Assembly: GCA_963930775.1 (NCBI GenBank)
Contig: OZ005706.1
Coordinates: forward strand, 3,214,545 to 3,278,544
Source: Cliona cf. orientalis
Lineage: Eukaryota; Porifera; Demospongiae; Clionaida; Clionaidae
Direction of reading: 5' to 3'
DNA length: 64,000 nt
Below the pieces are notes generated by a model. The model ran no database searches. It was not told the origin of the DNA and saw only the letters and a list, made by a program, of their open reading frames with translations. This document shows, piece after piece, positions 38,101 through 47,562 of the stretch. Position numbers and translations under genes: made by a program. Numbering within the stretch: the stretch's first letter is position 1; each line of letters starts with the position of its first letter.

Positions 38101-41100
38101 TTCATTAGCTGAGTACTAAATAATAGTTAGATACTGTTTAGGAAGTTCTACGTGATTTAGAAGATTAAAAATGTAGAATCCCGAGCAAAGTGAGGATTCT
38201 ACTGAGCTCTACATCATATAGAAACCAAGTAACAGTGTCTAACATGTGTAGATCCTAGCAACAATGCCCAAAAGCTTAACATATAAACTGCTGCCTAGCA
38301 ACAACCCTAACCATAATATATTATAGGCAAGAAATTCTACATGAGTTTAACCAACTAGATCACAGTAATACTGTATTTGTTACAAGTAGGATCTAAAAAT
38401 TGATGATGATCTTTTCTTCTTATATTAGCTCCTGAAGGGCCACCTTTGTTAGTTAGTGCCCAGTCCCTTGATCCGTCAAGTCTGATTCTGAATTGGGAGC
38501 CTCCAGTTCAAGAACTTAGGAATGGAATAATTCAGCAGTATTCCATCATGATCGTTGAGCAGGAGACCGGACGAGGTTTCAGCCTCACTACAAGGGATAC
38601 TAGACTGAACGTAACTTCACTTCATCCATACTATACCTACAACTGTACAATTGCTGCTGCAACCTTTGCTGGGACTGGACCCTTCTCTCCTCCAGTGATC
38701 ATCCAACTGCCAGAGACTGGTATATATTATGTTCTTGAAGTTCAAAACACTGTTTTCAATAGTTATTAATTCCTATAGCTCCTTCTAGTCCTCCATCTGA
38801 TATTTCTTATGCTCAAGTGACATCAACTGGTTTTATTTTGTCTTGGACCACTCCACCACCCGAAGATCACAATGGCCTTATTCGTCACTACATTGTTCAG
38901 TGCATAGAGCTGGAAAGTCGTGCCATGTTCAGGCAGATGACTATAAACTCATCCACCGAGAGGCTTGTGGACTCCCTTCATCCTCACTATAGCTACCACT
39001 GTGCCGTTGCAGCAGTCACAATAGCTGAGGGACCATTCTCCTCCAATATCACGGTCACTACAGCACAAGATGGTAAAATCATAACTTCCTAGACTGCAAG
39101 ATGTTTTATAACATATACAATGTGATACAGCTCCCACGTCTGCACCTGTTGGCCTGAATGTTATTTCTCAGTCTTCCATTTCACTAACTCTTGCTTGGAT
39201 GGCGCCACCTCTGGAGAGGCAGAATGGACTCATCACTGGCTACTCAGTCAATGTGACTAACAGTGACACTGGAGTTAGCATGCTTCTATCCAGCACTGGG
39301 AATTCCATCACTGTAGGACAGTTGAATCCCTACACTTCCTACCGGTGCTCAGTAGCAGCCCAGACAATAGTAGGACGGGGACCATACACTTCACCCATCA
39401 CAGTCACAACTGATGAAGATGGTAAGAAGAACCAGTAATTAATTCTATTAATAGTAGTGCTAACAATAATGTTATTTCCACAGCTCCAGTCGGAAGTCCA
39501 GTCTCCCTTGCAGTTATTTCTAGGCTATCTACCTCAATGACATTGTCATGGAGCGCTCCTCCAGAAGGACAGCTTAATGGAGTGCTGAGGTACTATGTGG
39601 TCTCAGTCCAGGAGCTAGACTCTGGAAGAAATATTACCTTGACATCTATCAGCTCTATGATAGTTCTCACTGATCTCCATCCTTTCTATACATATGCAAT
39701 TGCAGTGTGCCCAGTCACCGTGGGCATTGGTCCATGTGCACAATTGGACTCAATACAACTGCCACAAGATGGTAAAGCTATGCCTCATAATTGAAACTGA
39801 AAATTAAGTATTTTTTTATACAGCTCCAAGTGGTGCTCCTGTGAATATTGTTGCCTTGTCACTAAGCTCTACCAGTGTGCAATTGTCATGGAATCCTCCT
39901 CCAGCCGACCAGCAGAATGGAATCATAACAGACTACTATATCAACATGACTGAAGTTGAAACTGGAGTGACTGTTCAACTAACGGTCACCAGTGCCACTA
40001 CATTGCTCATCAATACCCTTCATCCTTACTATGTCTACAATTTCTTTGTCTCAGCGGCTACAGTAGTTGGCCAGGGACCATACAGCACTCTATTTTCAGT
40101 ACAAACTCCAGAAGACGGTTGGTTCAGAAAACATTACAATTGCATTGCTATAGATTTGATATGACATCTTCATTCCTGTTATAGCACCATCATCACCTCC
40201 TTTGAATTCATCTGGAGAGGTGCTTGGTCCAACAGCCATCTCCCTGTCCTGGCAGCCCCCAGCACCACAGGGACAGAATGGAATCATCACCTCATATACT
40301 GTACTCATAACTGAGTTGCTCACTGATACCAATACCACTTACCAGAGGGATGGGTCTCGCACTGAGCTAGTGATAACCGGCCTCCATCCCTACTATGACT
40401 ACAGTTGTGCAGTTGCTGCCCATACCTCAATTGGACTGGGTCCATTCAGTGCTCCATTCATTATTACAACACACCAGGATAGTAAGTTGCTACATCTACT
40501 ATCGATACAACACTTATCCCCAGTCAATATCTTTAGCACCCAGCTCACCACCTCAAAGTATTGAAGGAAGTGTGTCTAGCTCCACCAGCATCCTGCTGAC
40601 CTGGCAGCCTCCAGCTCCTAGTGATCAGAACGGTATCATACAACACTACATTATCCGTATGACTGAAGAGGAGACCATGAGGCAGTTCCAGTTGATGTCC
40701 ACTACTACCTCCATCACTGCTACTGCTCTCCACCCTTACTACACCTATTCATTCACTATCAGTGCAGTCACCGTGAGTGAAGGGCCATACAGTCAACCCC
40801 TCTCCCTGCAGACGCTGGAGGATGGTAAGCAAATACATTGTCACGGTTAGTTAATTGGATGCATTATACGTTTCAGCTCCCAGTGGTCCCCCTCAGTCAT
40901 TCCAAGTGGTGCCCATCAGTTCCACTAGCATCAGACTGACCTGGTCAGCTCCTTTGGCAGAGGAACAGAATGGAGTGATCATCTCCTACAGAATCACCGT
41001 CACTGAGATTGAGAGTGGAGAGAGGGTATTGGAGACAACAGCAGCTGCCAGTGATGTGCTTCTCATTGTTAATGACCTTGATCCACACTCCACCTACCGC

Positions 41101-43474
41101 TGTAGTATTGCAGCTGTAACAGTAGCCATTGGCCCTGAAACATCTGCTCAAGTCACCACGTTTCAAGAAGGTAATTTGTTAGTGTCTTATTTTCAGGCAA
41201 TACAGTATTGAGTGACTGTGTTGTTATTGGCACAGCTCCCAGTGGTAGTCCACGGAATGCGACTGTGTCTGCAATTGACTCGAGAAGAGTTCAGTTTGAG
41301 TGGGTGGCACCATCAGTGGAGGACTCCAATGGAATTATAATTGGCTACATTGTTCGAATTACTGGGCAAGATAGTAATGAACTGATAGAGCTACAAACCA
41401 ATATGACAAGAGTTCAAGTGGAGAACCTTCATCCATTCTATTCATACGTCTTCACCGTTGCTGCACATACAGAGGCTGGAGTGGGTCCTTTCAGCCCGGT
41501 GATTCACCTGCAAATGCCATCAGCAGGTATGTTGAGTGAGTTGAGCGACAATATTATAGTATACACTTATTCAAATGCAGCTCCTATTGGCATCATCAGC
41601 AATGTGACAGTCCAGATTCAGTCCCCTACTTCAATCCGTATTAGCTGGCTACCCATCGACCCCAGTGGGTGGAATGGGATACTGACAAGCTATATAGTTC
41701 AGTATATACGCCAAGGTCCAGCAGGAGAACTGAATACTCCTGTGGAGTCTTACGTCAGATCCACTGCCTCCATCCCCTCCCTGCCTGAACACCCACTAGC
41801 CAACAGCCCCGACCCCAGGCTAGCCACCTTACCACTGATACAAGAGTCACTTCTACTTCAAGGATTGGAGGAGAACTACGCCTATGAGTTCACCATCTAC
41901 TGTGTCAACTCAGCTGGGAGTAGTGAGAATAGCACTACTGTTACAATAACAATGCCTTTTTCAGGTATAATTGCTGCATATATATTATGCTACTGTCACA
42001 TATTTAATGTGCATTGCCATACAGCACCCAGCGGAGCTCCATTGAACATTACAGCTATTGCTCAGTCTTCATCATCTGTATTGATTTCTTGGCAGCCTCC
42101 TCAAATTCTGGAACAGAATGGAATCATCTCAAGCTATGATGTTGAAATAAATTCCACTGATCGTTTGATTAAGCCCCGCAAGTATCGCTTTCCAGCAAAT
42201 ACTACAAATATCACAGTGACTGGTAATCTAAATACATGTATTTGTAATGAGCATTCTATGCCTACAATAATTGAATTGCTGCAGGTTTGGAGAAGTATAC
42301 AGATTTCCAGGTGTTTGTGGCAGCAGGTACTTCTCTTGGTTATGGGCCATTCTCAAAAAGTGTTTCTGTGAAAACTCTTGAAGATGGTGGGTCAGCACCG
42401 CATTAATGTATAGGATAGTGCATGATAGTGATTAATCTGTTTGGCTCATAGTTCCTGGTGTACCAACAAGTCTGGATCTGAGGGAAGTCAATTCATCAGC
42501 AGTGGAAGTGTCATGGTCTTCTCCCGTTTCAAGAAATGGCATCATTCTTGAATATCAAATATTTTATGTGGGCTATGATAAGCATAAGATTGAAGAAAAA
42601 ATGGAAAAGGTAGCTACAACTATTATTTAATAATGCCAGTGTGGTTATACCTTCGTACTTTCTGAAATACCTCTGTAGGCTCCATACATGTTATCAGCTG
42701 TAACACTAGAAATTGTGATAACAAACCTTACTGGTGGTTTGACATATGAATTCAAGGTGCAGATAACCTATTATAGTCATCACAATGGGTTTGAATTTAC
42801 AATGCATGCAATTCATAATCTATGCAGGTGCGTGCAAGGACAAGTATTGGTTATGGAAACTTTTCAGCTCCGAAGGTGATAGAGCTGCCACCTGAAATTG
42901 GTGTCCAGTCTGGTCAATCAGGCAGTAGTGGACGCGGCACTGTAGCTGTGGCTGCTGTGTTTGCAATTTTAGGCTGGATCGCCGTGATAGCAATCATTGT
43001 GACTTCCATTTCTGTCCTGGTTTGGTACAAACGTCGCCACTCTGTTACCAAGAAACTGTGAGGGATAGCTTTTGTATTATTATTGTTTGCTAGGCTCCTT
43101 AATAATTATTATTATTTAATTTTCATGCTGTACTATACACAGTGAATTACACATCACTACTCCAAGGCTAGGGGCTTCAAATAGAGTCTTCTTGCAGCAT
43201 TTCGATAGCGAGTATGCATAAAATTTAATTATTAACGTTACATGCATAATAATTATTATACATGCAATTTTTGCAATACTTTCTCCAGACATGAAGATAG
43301 TATCTTTGCTAACTCTCAAGTTATGGAATCTGATGGTGATAGTGATTCATTTATTAAGGTTTGGTTCAATACAACACAATAATTATTATGGTGATGATTA
43401 GACAAATTTCTTGATTGCAGATGGATCTCAGCAAAGATGATCGTGATGAAGAGCAACGTGACACTCACTTGTAA
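23128..43474 (+). CDS. Giant receptor-like protein: IgGFc-binding domain, SRCR, 12 PPC-like repeats, 30 FN3 domains, TM
   Basis: One gene of 57 exons, about 5,233 residues and type I membrane topology. Exons 1-9: 23128-23294, 23505-about 23679, about 23772-24047, 24116-24287, 24339-24419, 24498-24557, 24628-25857, 25912-26076, 26108-26311. Only the exon 2/3 junction is uncertain: donor near 23680, acceptor 23771 or 23784. With the phase-0 choice the whole model closes. Exon 1 encodes a signal peptide ([19 protein letters not shown]). Domains in order: unknown (about 25-310), IgGFc-binding type (about 311-720), SRCR (about 721-843), PPC-like repeats (about 844-2,148), FN3 array (about 2,149-5,120), TM helix (about 5,131-5,158) and an acidic tail of about 75 residues. 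Nearly every exon from 4 to 52 is symmetric phase 1-1. It is probably a cell-surface adhesion or recognition molecule. I know no named orthologue, so no symbol is given. Confidence 0.88.
24628..25857 (+). other. Exon 7 of the giant gene: IgGFc-binding-type domain
   Basis: A single 1,230-bp exon encodes about 410 residues with the family hallmark of a bulky first half ([29 protein letters not shown]) and the conserved block [20 protein letters not shown]. It continues to [11 protein letters not shown] near its end. The family is known from the N-terminus of human FCGBP and many invertebrate surface proteins. The exon is phase 1 at both ends. Confidence 0.85.
25912..26311 (+). other. Exons 8-9 of the giant gene: SRCR domain
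   Basis: Two exons (25912-26076 and 26108-26311) encode one scavenger-receptor cysteine-rich domain. Landmarks are [43 protein letters not shown] and DAGVRC. The intron splits the domain after RQLNITTT. The cysteine pattern fits the group A/B SRCR fold. Only one SRCR copy is present. Confidence 0.92.
26501..31162 (+). repeat. Twelve tandem one-exon PPC-like repeats
   Basis: Twelve successive exons each encode one repeat of about 107-114 residues: 26501-26842, 26901-27221, 27281-27604, 27659-27985, 28051-28374, 28437-28763, 28832-29155, 29311-29637, 29695-30018, 30078-30404, 30462-30785, 30839-31162. The shared core is CYASDTxRNP and a FIDPxSLG block in a beta-rich frame. It recalls bacterial pre-peptidase C-terminal (PPC) domains, but this is a pattern judgement. 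Repeats 4, 6, 8 and 10 (type [21 protein letters not shown]) and 5, 7, 9 and 11 (type [21 protein letters not shown]) alternate and are almost identical within type. Confidence 0.85.
33436..33626. repeat. MITE with TACCGTAAAT termini in an FN3-array intron
   Basis: The 191-bp element starts TACCGTAAATTGCGAATATT and ends with the complement of TACCGTAAATCGCGAATATT. It accounts for most of the 267-bp intron between FN3 exons 6 and 7, which is otherwise longer than its neighbours. Confidence 0.75.
38085..38428. other. Longer intron of the giant gene, no gene
   Basis: This 344-bp intron between two FN3 exons holds a short repeat-like stretch (TAGAATCC-TGAGGATTCTAC at about 38174-38202) and no open frame or recognisable domain. 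Confidence 0.5.
42828..43474 (+). other. Transmembrane segment and cytoplasmic tail exons of the giant gene
   Basis: Exon 42828-43057 ends the last FN3 domain, then encodes a Ser/Gly linker and the hydrophobic helix [20 protein letters not shown], stopped by WYKRR. Exons 43143-43211, 43289-43358 and 43421-43474 give a tail of about 75 residues rich in Asp, Glu and Ser, ending [10 protein letters not shown]. No kinase, phosphatase or ITIM-like motif is visible, so signalling would need partners. The stop codon is TAA at 43472-43474. Confidence 0.85.
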
Positions 43475-44439
43475 CCAATGACTTTATAATATTATTAATT
43501 TTTAATACGTAAGAAACTTAGTATTCCCTTTCTTAGATCTGTATCTGTTTATTATCAGTATTGCTAACTACATGGTCTAGTGCAATTAATTATTTATGCT
43601 CATTCAGTAAACGCAAGATCTAGCTAATTAACGCAAGAAAATTCGCTTTCTACGAGCGTATGACGACCTTTACCAGAACATCGCGCGAAAGTTAAAAATC
43701 ATTAATGATGCTGTTTGACCTCTAGTAACTAGCAATTTACTTTCTGAAACAAGTAATATTTTCCCAGTAAGGGTATTGAATTGAGAAATTTAGCACAAAC
43801 ACAGGTGAATATGGAAAATACCGGTAGTTCTGTTCTCATTTTCAAGTTACGTCAATTTCAAACGTTTGATGATTATATCACATTACATAACTTGAGTATG
43901 CTACGTATACATACATAGTGTCCCACAATGAAGCTACTAGGGATGTGATCGTATTATTATTATGTTATGTTCATAATAATGAAGTGGGAATCTTCCAGAA
44001 CTGATGGAAGATAGCTAGGATTACACGTATTACCGGCTTTTGCCTATAGCTAACCTTTATTAGAGTCACTGGTATACACCATGCTCATGCACAGCAGAAT
44101 CTGGCCAGAACCAGAACGACCTTCACACTTTAAGCAATAAGCAGCATTATGAAATTGGTGGATTATGAAATTGGTGGGAAAGTAATAATTACAGTTATCC
44201 TTAGCCATAATAATTATTAGTTACATACTCCTTGCAATCACGATCACAATCTGACAAATTACCACAAACGAGCGAAAAACAAACATCATCGGACAACCTA
44301 GAAAACAGTGCTAATGATTCAGACAACAACTCTGCCAGTCTGTCTCAGCCTGATGCAGATGGTAGTCATCTTTTTTTAGATTCTCAGGTTCCAGGTGGGC
44401 AATTTCAATATTGAATATTTAACTGCTTCACATCACCTT
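43475..44439. other. Gene-poor stretch downstream of the giant gene
   Basis: AT-rich sequence with no convincing gene. One small + strand frame (44232-44414) encodes a Ser/Asp/Asn/Gln-rich peptide. It has no clear acceptor upstream, so it is not called as a gene. Confidence 0.5.
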
Positions 44440-46190
44440 AGATAGAGTTGGAGCAGTGCACACTTGAACTTAAAAATGTCTATACAGCATATCGATCAAT
44501 TGCCTTGTTTTGCTAGTAACCTCATCAATGTGAGGAGACCAAGATAAATCGTTACAGATAATTACTCCAAGGCACTTATAGCTTGATACTCTCTCCATCA
44601 GTTGATTGTGAAGCATCATTGCCTGACAGCTCTAGATTTTCGTTTTGATACTACCATATATTTGCATTTGCTAGCATTCAAAGTCAAATTGTTGTTATCC
44701 ACCCAGCAAGCAAAAGTATCAATATCACTCTGTAGTTGGATGTAATCAAGGGTTGAGGCAATAATTATTCGGTAAAAGAGTATCATCAGTAAAGAGAGTC
44801 ATTATGTTTCTAGTTGACAGCGGCTTATGTTCAGCATCATTAATGTAAATAAGAAATAGCAATGGTCCCAACACTGATCCTTGTGGTACTCCAGGTATGT
44901 GGTAGAAGACCATTCACCATCAAGAATCACGTACTGCTTCCTGTTGCTTAGATATATAAAGTGATCCATCTCATAGGATATATGGATTTAGGCCAATAAC
45001 TGTGAGTTTTTTAATAAGCTTTCTATGAGGGACCGAGTCAAAGGCAGCAGGCCTTCTTCAGATCAAAAACGATGGCACATACTTCATTTCCCTTATCAAT
45101 CTCCAACGCCCAGGTGTTATATACGTCCAAGAGAGCAGAAGTTGTTGATTTTTTTGGCTGGAATCCCCGCTAGCTAATTGGAGAATAGATTTCTAAGTAT
45201 GTGGCAATTTGCCAGGTAGGGAGATCGATCGATAGTTTTTCATTACTCTTTGGTATGGAAACTATGGAAGATGTTTTCTAAGTAGGATGGTAAGTTTCCT
45301 GAGGATATGGATTTGTTGAAGAGTTTCTTGGTTAGTCTAGGTGCAATGCTGTGAGCCGTTGATCTTAACATGGTAGCAGCGATCCCATCTGGGCCGTTTG
45401 CTTTTGATGTATTAAGTGATAAAAGAAGATATGTGACTTCTTCCTCCGAGCATAGAGTATGTCAACTGGACAATGTGAGGGGTCAAGATGGTAACGGTTA
45501 AATAAACTTCAGACCTGGAATTGTGGTATTAAAATATTTAGTAATTAGTAAGGTTGCCTTTTCAGCATCATCAGTAACAGCTTGGCCATCAGAATCCTTT
45601 AGGACTGGAATAGAAGTCTTTTGCTTAGTCTGATACTTCGCTGTTTTCCAGAACGGTTTTGGAGTAGAAGGATCCAGCTGATCAAAAATCTTTGACTTGG
45701 CTGTTTTAATCATATTTGCTACTTTGTTCCTTTTCTGCTTGTGAGTGGGCCAGGTGCTCAGCCTTTCCTTCTGAGCTCGTCTATAGGAACTGTTTCGGGA
45801 TCTGATAGCCTTGAGCACATCGTGTGATAGCCAAGGTGGACTGCCTTTCAGTCTCAGTCATTGAAGGTATACACTGGCTCATTACAGACATAAAAGTTTG
45901 CTCCCATTACTCCAGGCCTCGTCTGTGCTATTATCCAAATACACATCAACATCTGTATCACTTAGCATTGAATTAGGTCTTTCAAAGTCAGCTAGAGCAT
46001 GTTTCCAAATGGTATGCTGAGTACTCTGCTTCCTCGTTGCATGAGATCTTCTGGGGTAGAGCACCACATGAATACAATTGTGGTCAGAATTACCTAAAGG
46101 GGGAAAAACATTACAAGACACAAAGTGTGACACATTAATTTTGACAAAAACACGTGATCAATAAGAGTCTGATTACCACTGGATGATACG
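44440..46190 (-). mobile_element. Degraded non-LTR retrotransposon (LINE), 5'-truncated
   Basis: Read on the - strand, from about 46190 downwards: the end of an apurinic-type endonuclease (LIDHVFLSK, then GNSDHN), a linker typical of the endonuclease-RT gap (PFWKTAKYQTKQKTSIPVL, about 45670-45580), and reverse transcriptase blocks [20 protein letters not shown] (about 44895-44836) and FTDDT (the F/Y-x-DD catalytic motif, about 44790). It ends with a segment containing CLGVIICNDLSWSPHIDE. The reading frame is broken several times, so it cannot encode an active enzyme. It resembles the CR1/Jockey/L2 group, judged from motifs only. The endonuclease N-terminus is missing. Confidence 0.85.
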
Positions 46191-46660
46191 GTGGCCCAGA
46201 AGTACGGTGGCCGAGAAGGGCCATTCCAAACTTTGAGGATAGATAGAGGATAGAGCGAGCACTCAAACCAGATAGCATACCGCGTCATACTCTAATGCTG
46301 GCGCGCAGGCTAGGGGTCAAAGGTCAACTGTAACGTGTTATCGTCGAGTTGATATCTGTTTCTGAAGTAACGATTTCCAAATCCTCGCTGTGCTGCATTT
46401 CTAAAATCTTCATTTCTAAAGTTGTACATCGTAGCCTCGTTCTCAGGCCTCTCCCAGTCAGCGTGCAACTGGGTGTGGCCTGGGAACGAGGCTTGATACA
46501 TCCCCGATAAAATCCTAGCTAGCTCTAGCCAGCCTCTCCCTTTTAATTTTTTTTTGTATTAAAGGCTATGTTTGCGTTCTAATTTTCATATTAATTTTGT
46601 TTTCATCATTATTGCATTAGTAAGCTTAAGGTACCATTAAATTGCGTGGGCGTGAGGTGG
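46190..46660. repeat. Left arm of a 4-kb inverted repeat
   Basis: Segments here are reverse complements of segments at about 50090-50660. Examples are CGGTGGCCGAGAAGGGCCAT (46203) versus its complement at about 50644; GAGCGAGCACTCAAACCAGA (from 46253) versus its complement at about 50443-50462; and CTTAAGGTACCATTAAATTG (46626) versus AATTAAATGGTACCTTAAG at about 50107-50125. Similarity is patchy, so this is either two oppositely oriented copies of one element or an old foldback structure. Confidence 0.65.
46433..46493. repeat. Palindromic hairpin element (AGCCTCG family)
   Basis: AGCCTCGTTCTCAGGCC on the left pairs with GGCCTGGGAACGAGGCT on the right with one mismatch. It is the same family as the hairpins at 2353, 22447 and 49020, nested in the left arm of the larger inverted repeat. 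Confidence 0.75.
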
Positions 46661-47380
46661 GGATATGACACCTAAACCACATCAAAGTCATTAGTGAGGT
46701 GCATGTTGTGTAACCACGCCCTTTTAATTGCACAGGTCTCAGGGGTGTGGCTGCTAGAGCCGGAAGTGTTCATTTAATATCCTCCATGGACCGGAAGCCG
46801 AGCCGGAAGGGAGGGGCCAGGCCACGCCCAAAACAGCCCCACCCTGTTCCCCAAGGACCACCATTCTCAATCAAGTGCCTACTAACCACCGGATGTCCAC
46901 CGGAAGCCCACAATCAATCCCAATTAAAACACACAGCTTCCTCAAGGCCAAAACACACACAAACACTTGGAGGCCGTTCTGCCACGCCGCCCACACAAGA
47001 GCTCACCTCATTTCCTGTGTGGGCGGAGTAACAACACGTCATCGCAACCACATCCGCTTCAAACCATCGTCAGCTTCCGTCCAGCCGTACAGGCCCCTCG
47101 ATCGCACCGCCGTACAGTGCCTCATTAACAGACATGGCCTCACCTTTGACCTCCTGCCACGCCCCCAAAGCCTCCTCGCGGGGTTCAAAGGTCACCACCG
47201 CTTCCGGGACACGCCCACCTATCGCCGAGGCCAAGTCCCAGGCGCCGATGTCCAAGCACTGGCCCGTGAAGCCACGCCCAATCGGAAGCAATAAAACCTG
47301 CATTAACGCACACACACACACTCCACACAGTGCCAGGAACACGCCCACATGCTTAATTAGGCCTATTTAGCTTTTTTTTT
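46661..47380. other. GC-rich, C+A-biased stretch with CCGGAAG and CCACGCCC motifs
   Basis: Composition shifts sharply from the AT-rich surroundings. CCGGAAG (an ETS core) occurs at 46760, 46791, 46803 and 46900, and its complement CTTCCGG at 47201. CCACGCCC-type boxes recur. Open frames across it (such as 46875-47294) have biased composition without a domain or splice support, so no gene is called. It may be a regulatory island or a repeat. Confidence 0.5.
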
Positions 47381-47432
47381 TTTTTTTTCAAGGCGACCTG
47401 AACACTAAGCAGAAAAAAAATTGTCCAGAAAA

Positions 47433-47562
47433 CCACATAATACACCTAGGATGCACAGTAGAGCCAATGCAAGCCACATGCAGCCTAAACTTCAATTTTG
47501 TCAAAAAGTTGGTAAAAGTCGTCAGAAATCCACATAATACACCTAGGATGCACAGTAGAGCC
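47433..47562. repeat. Two direct copies of a 33-bp repeat core
   Basis: CCACATAATACACCTAGGAT, continuing to GCACAGTAGAGCC, occurs at 47433-47465 and again at 47530-47562. The preceding words GTCCAGAAAA and GTCAGAAAT are also alike, so the repeat unit is about 97 bp. Confidence 0.75.

Larger units (their letters stand above)
31243..42896 (+). repeat. Array of 30 fibronectin type III domains
   Basis: Exons 22-49 each encode one FN3 domain, all phase 1-1: 31243-31539, 31609-31896, 31952-32245, 32304-32582, 32646-32936, 33025-33387, 33655-33936, 34009-34302, 34550-34843, 34904-35191, 35260-35547, 35606-35896, 35984-36271, 36339-36629, 36740-37027, 37089-37379, 37438-37731, 37800-38084, 38429-38719, 38779-39072, 39131-39421, 39484-39771, 39824-40117, 40185-40481, 40537-40824, 40877-41170, 41236-41526, 41581-41964. 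Domain 29 is split (42025-42222, 42285-42386). Domain 30 is spread over 42452-42609, 42679-42756 and the start of 42828-43057. Typical blocks are APSGPP, LSWxPPxxxxxNGII, LHPYYxYxC and GPFS. Domains 6 and 28 (363 and 384 bp) have insertions. Confidence 0.93.

Noticed and set aside
46747..47294. Overlapping open frames of 94-139 codons in the GC-rich island.
   Set aside because: Stops are rare there because of C-rich, A+C-biased composition. No motif, signal peptide or splice context supports translation.
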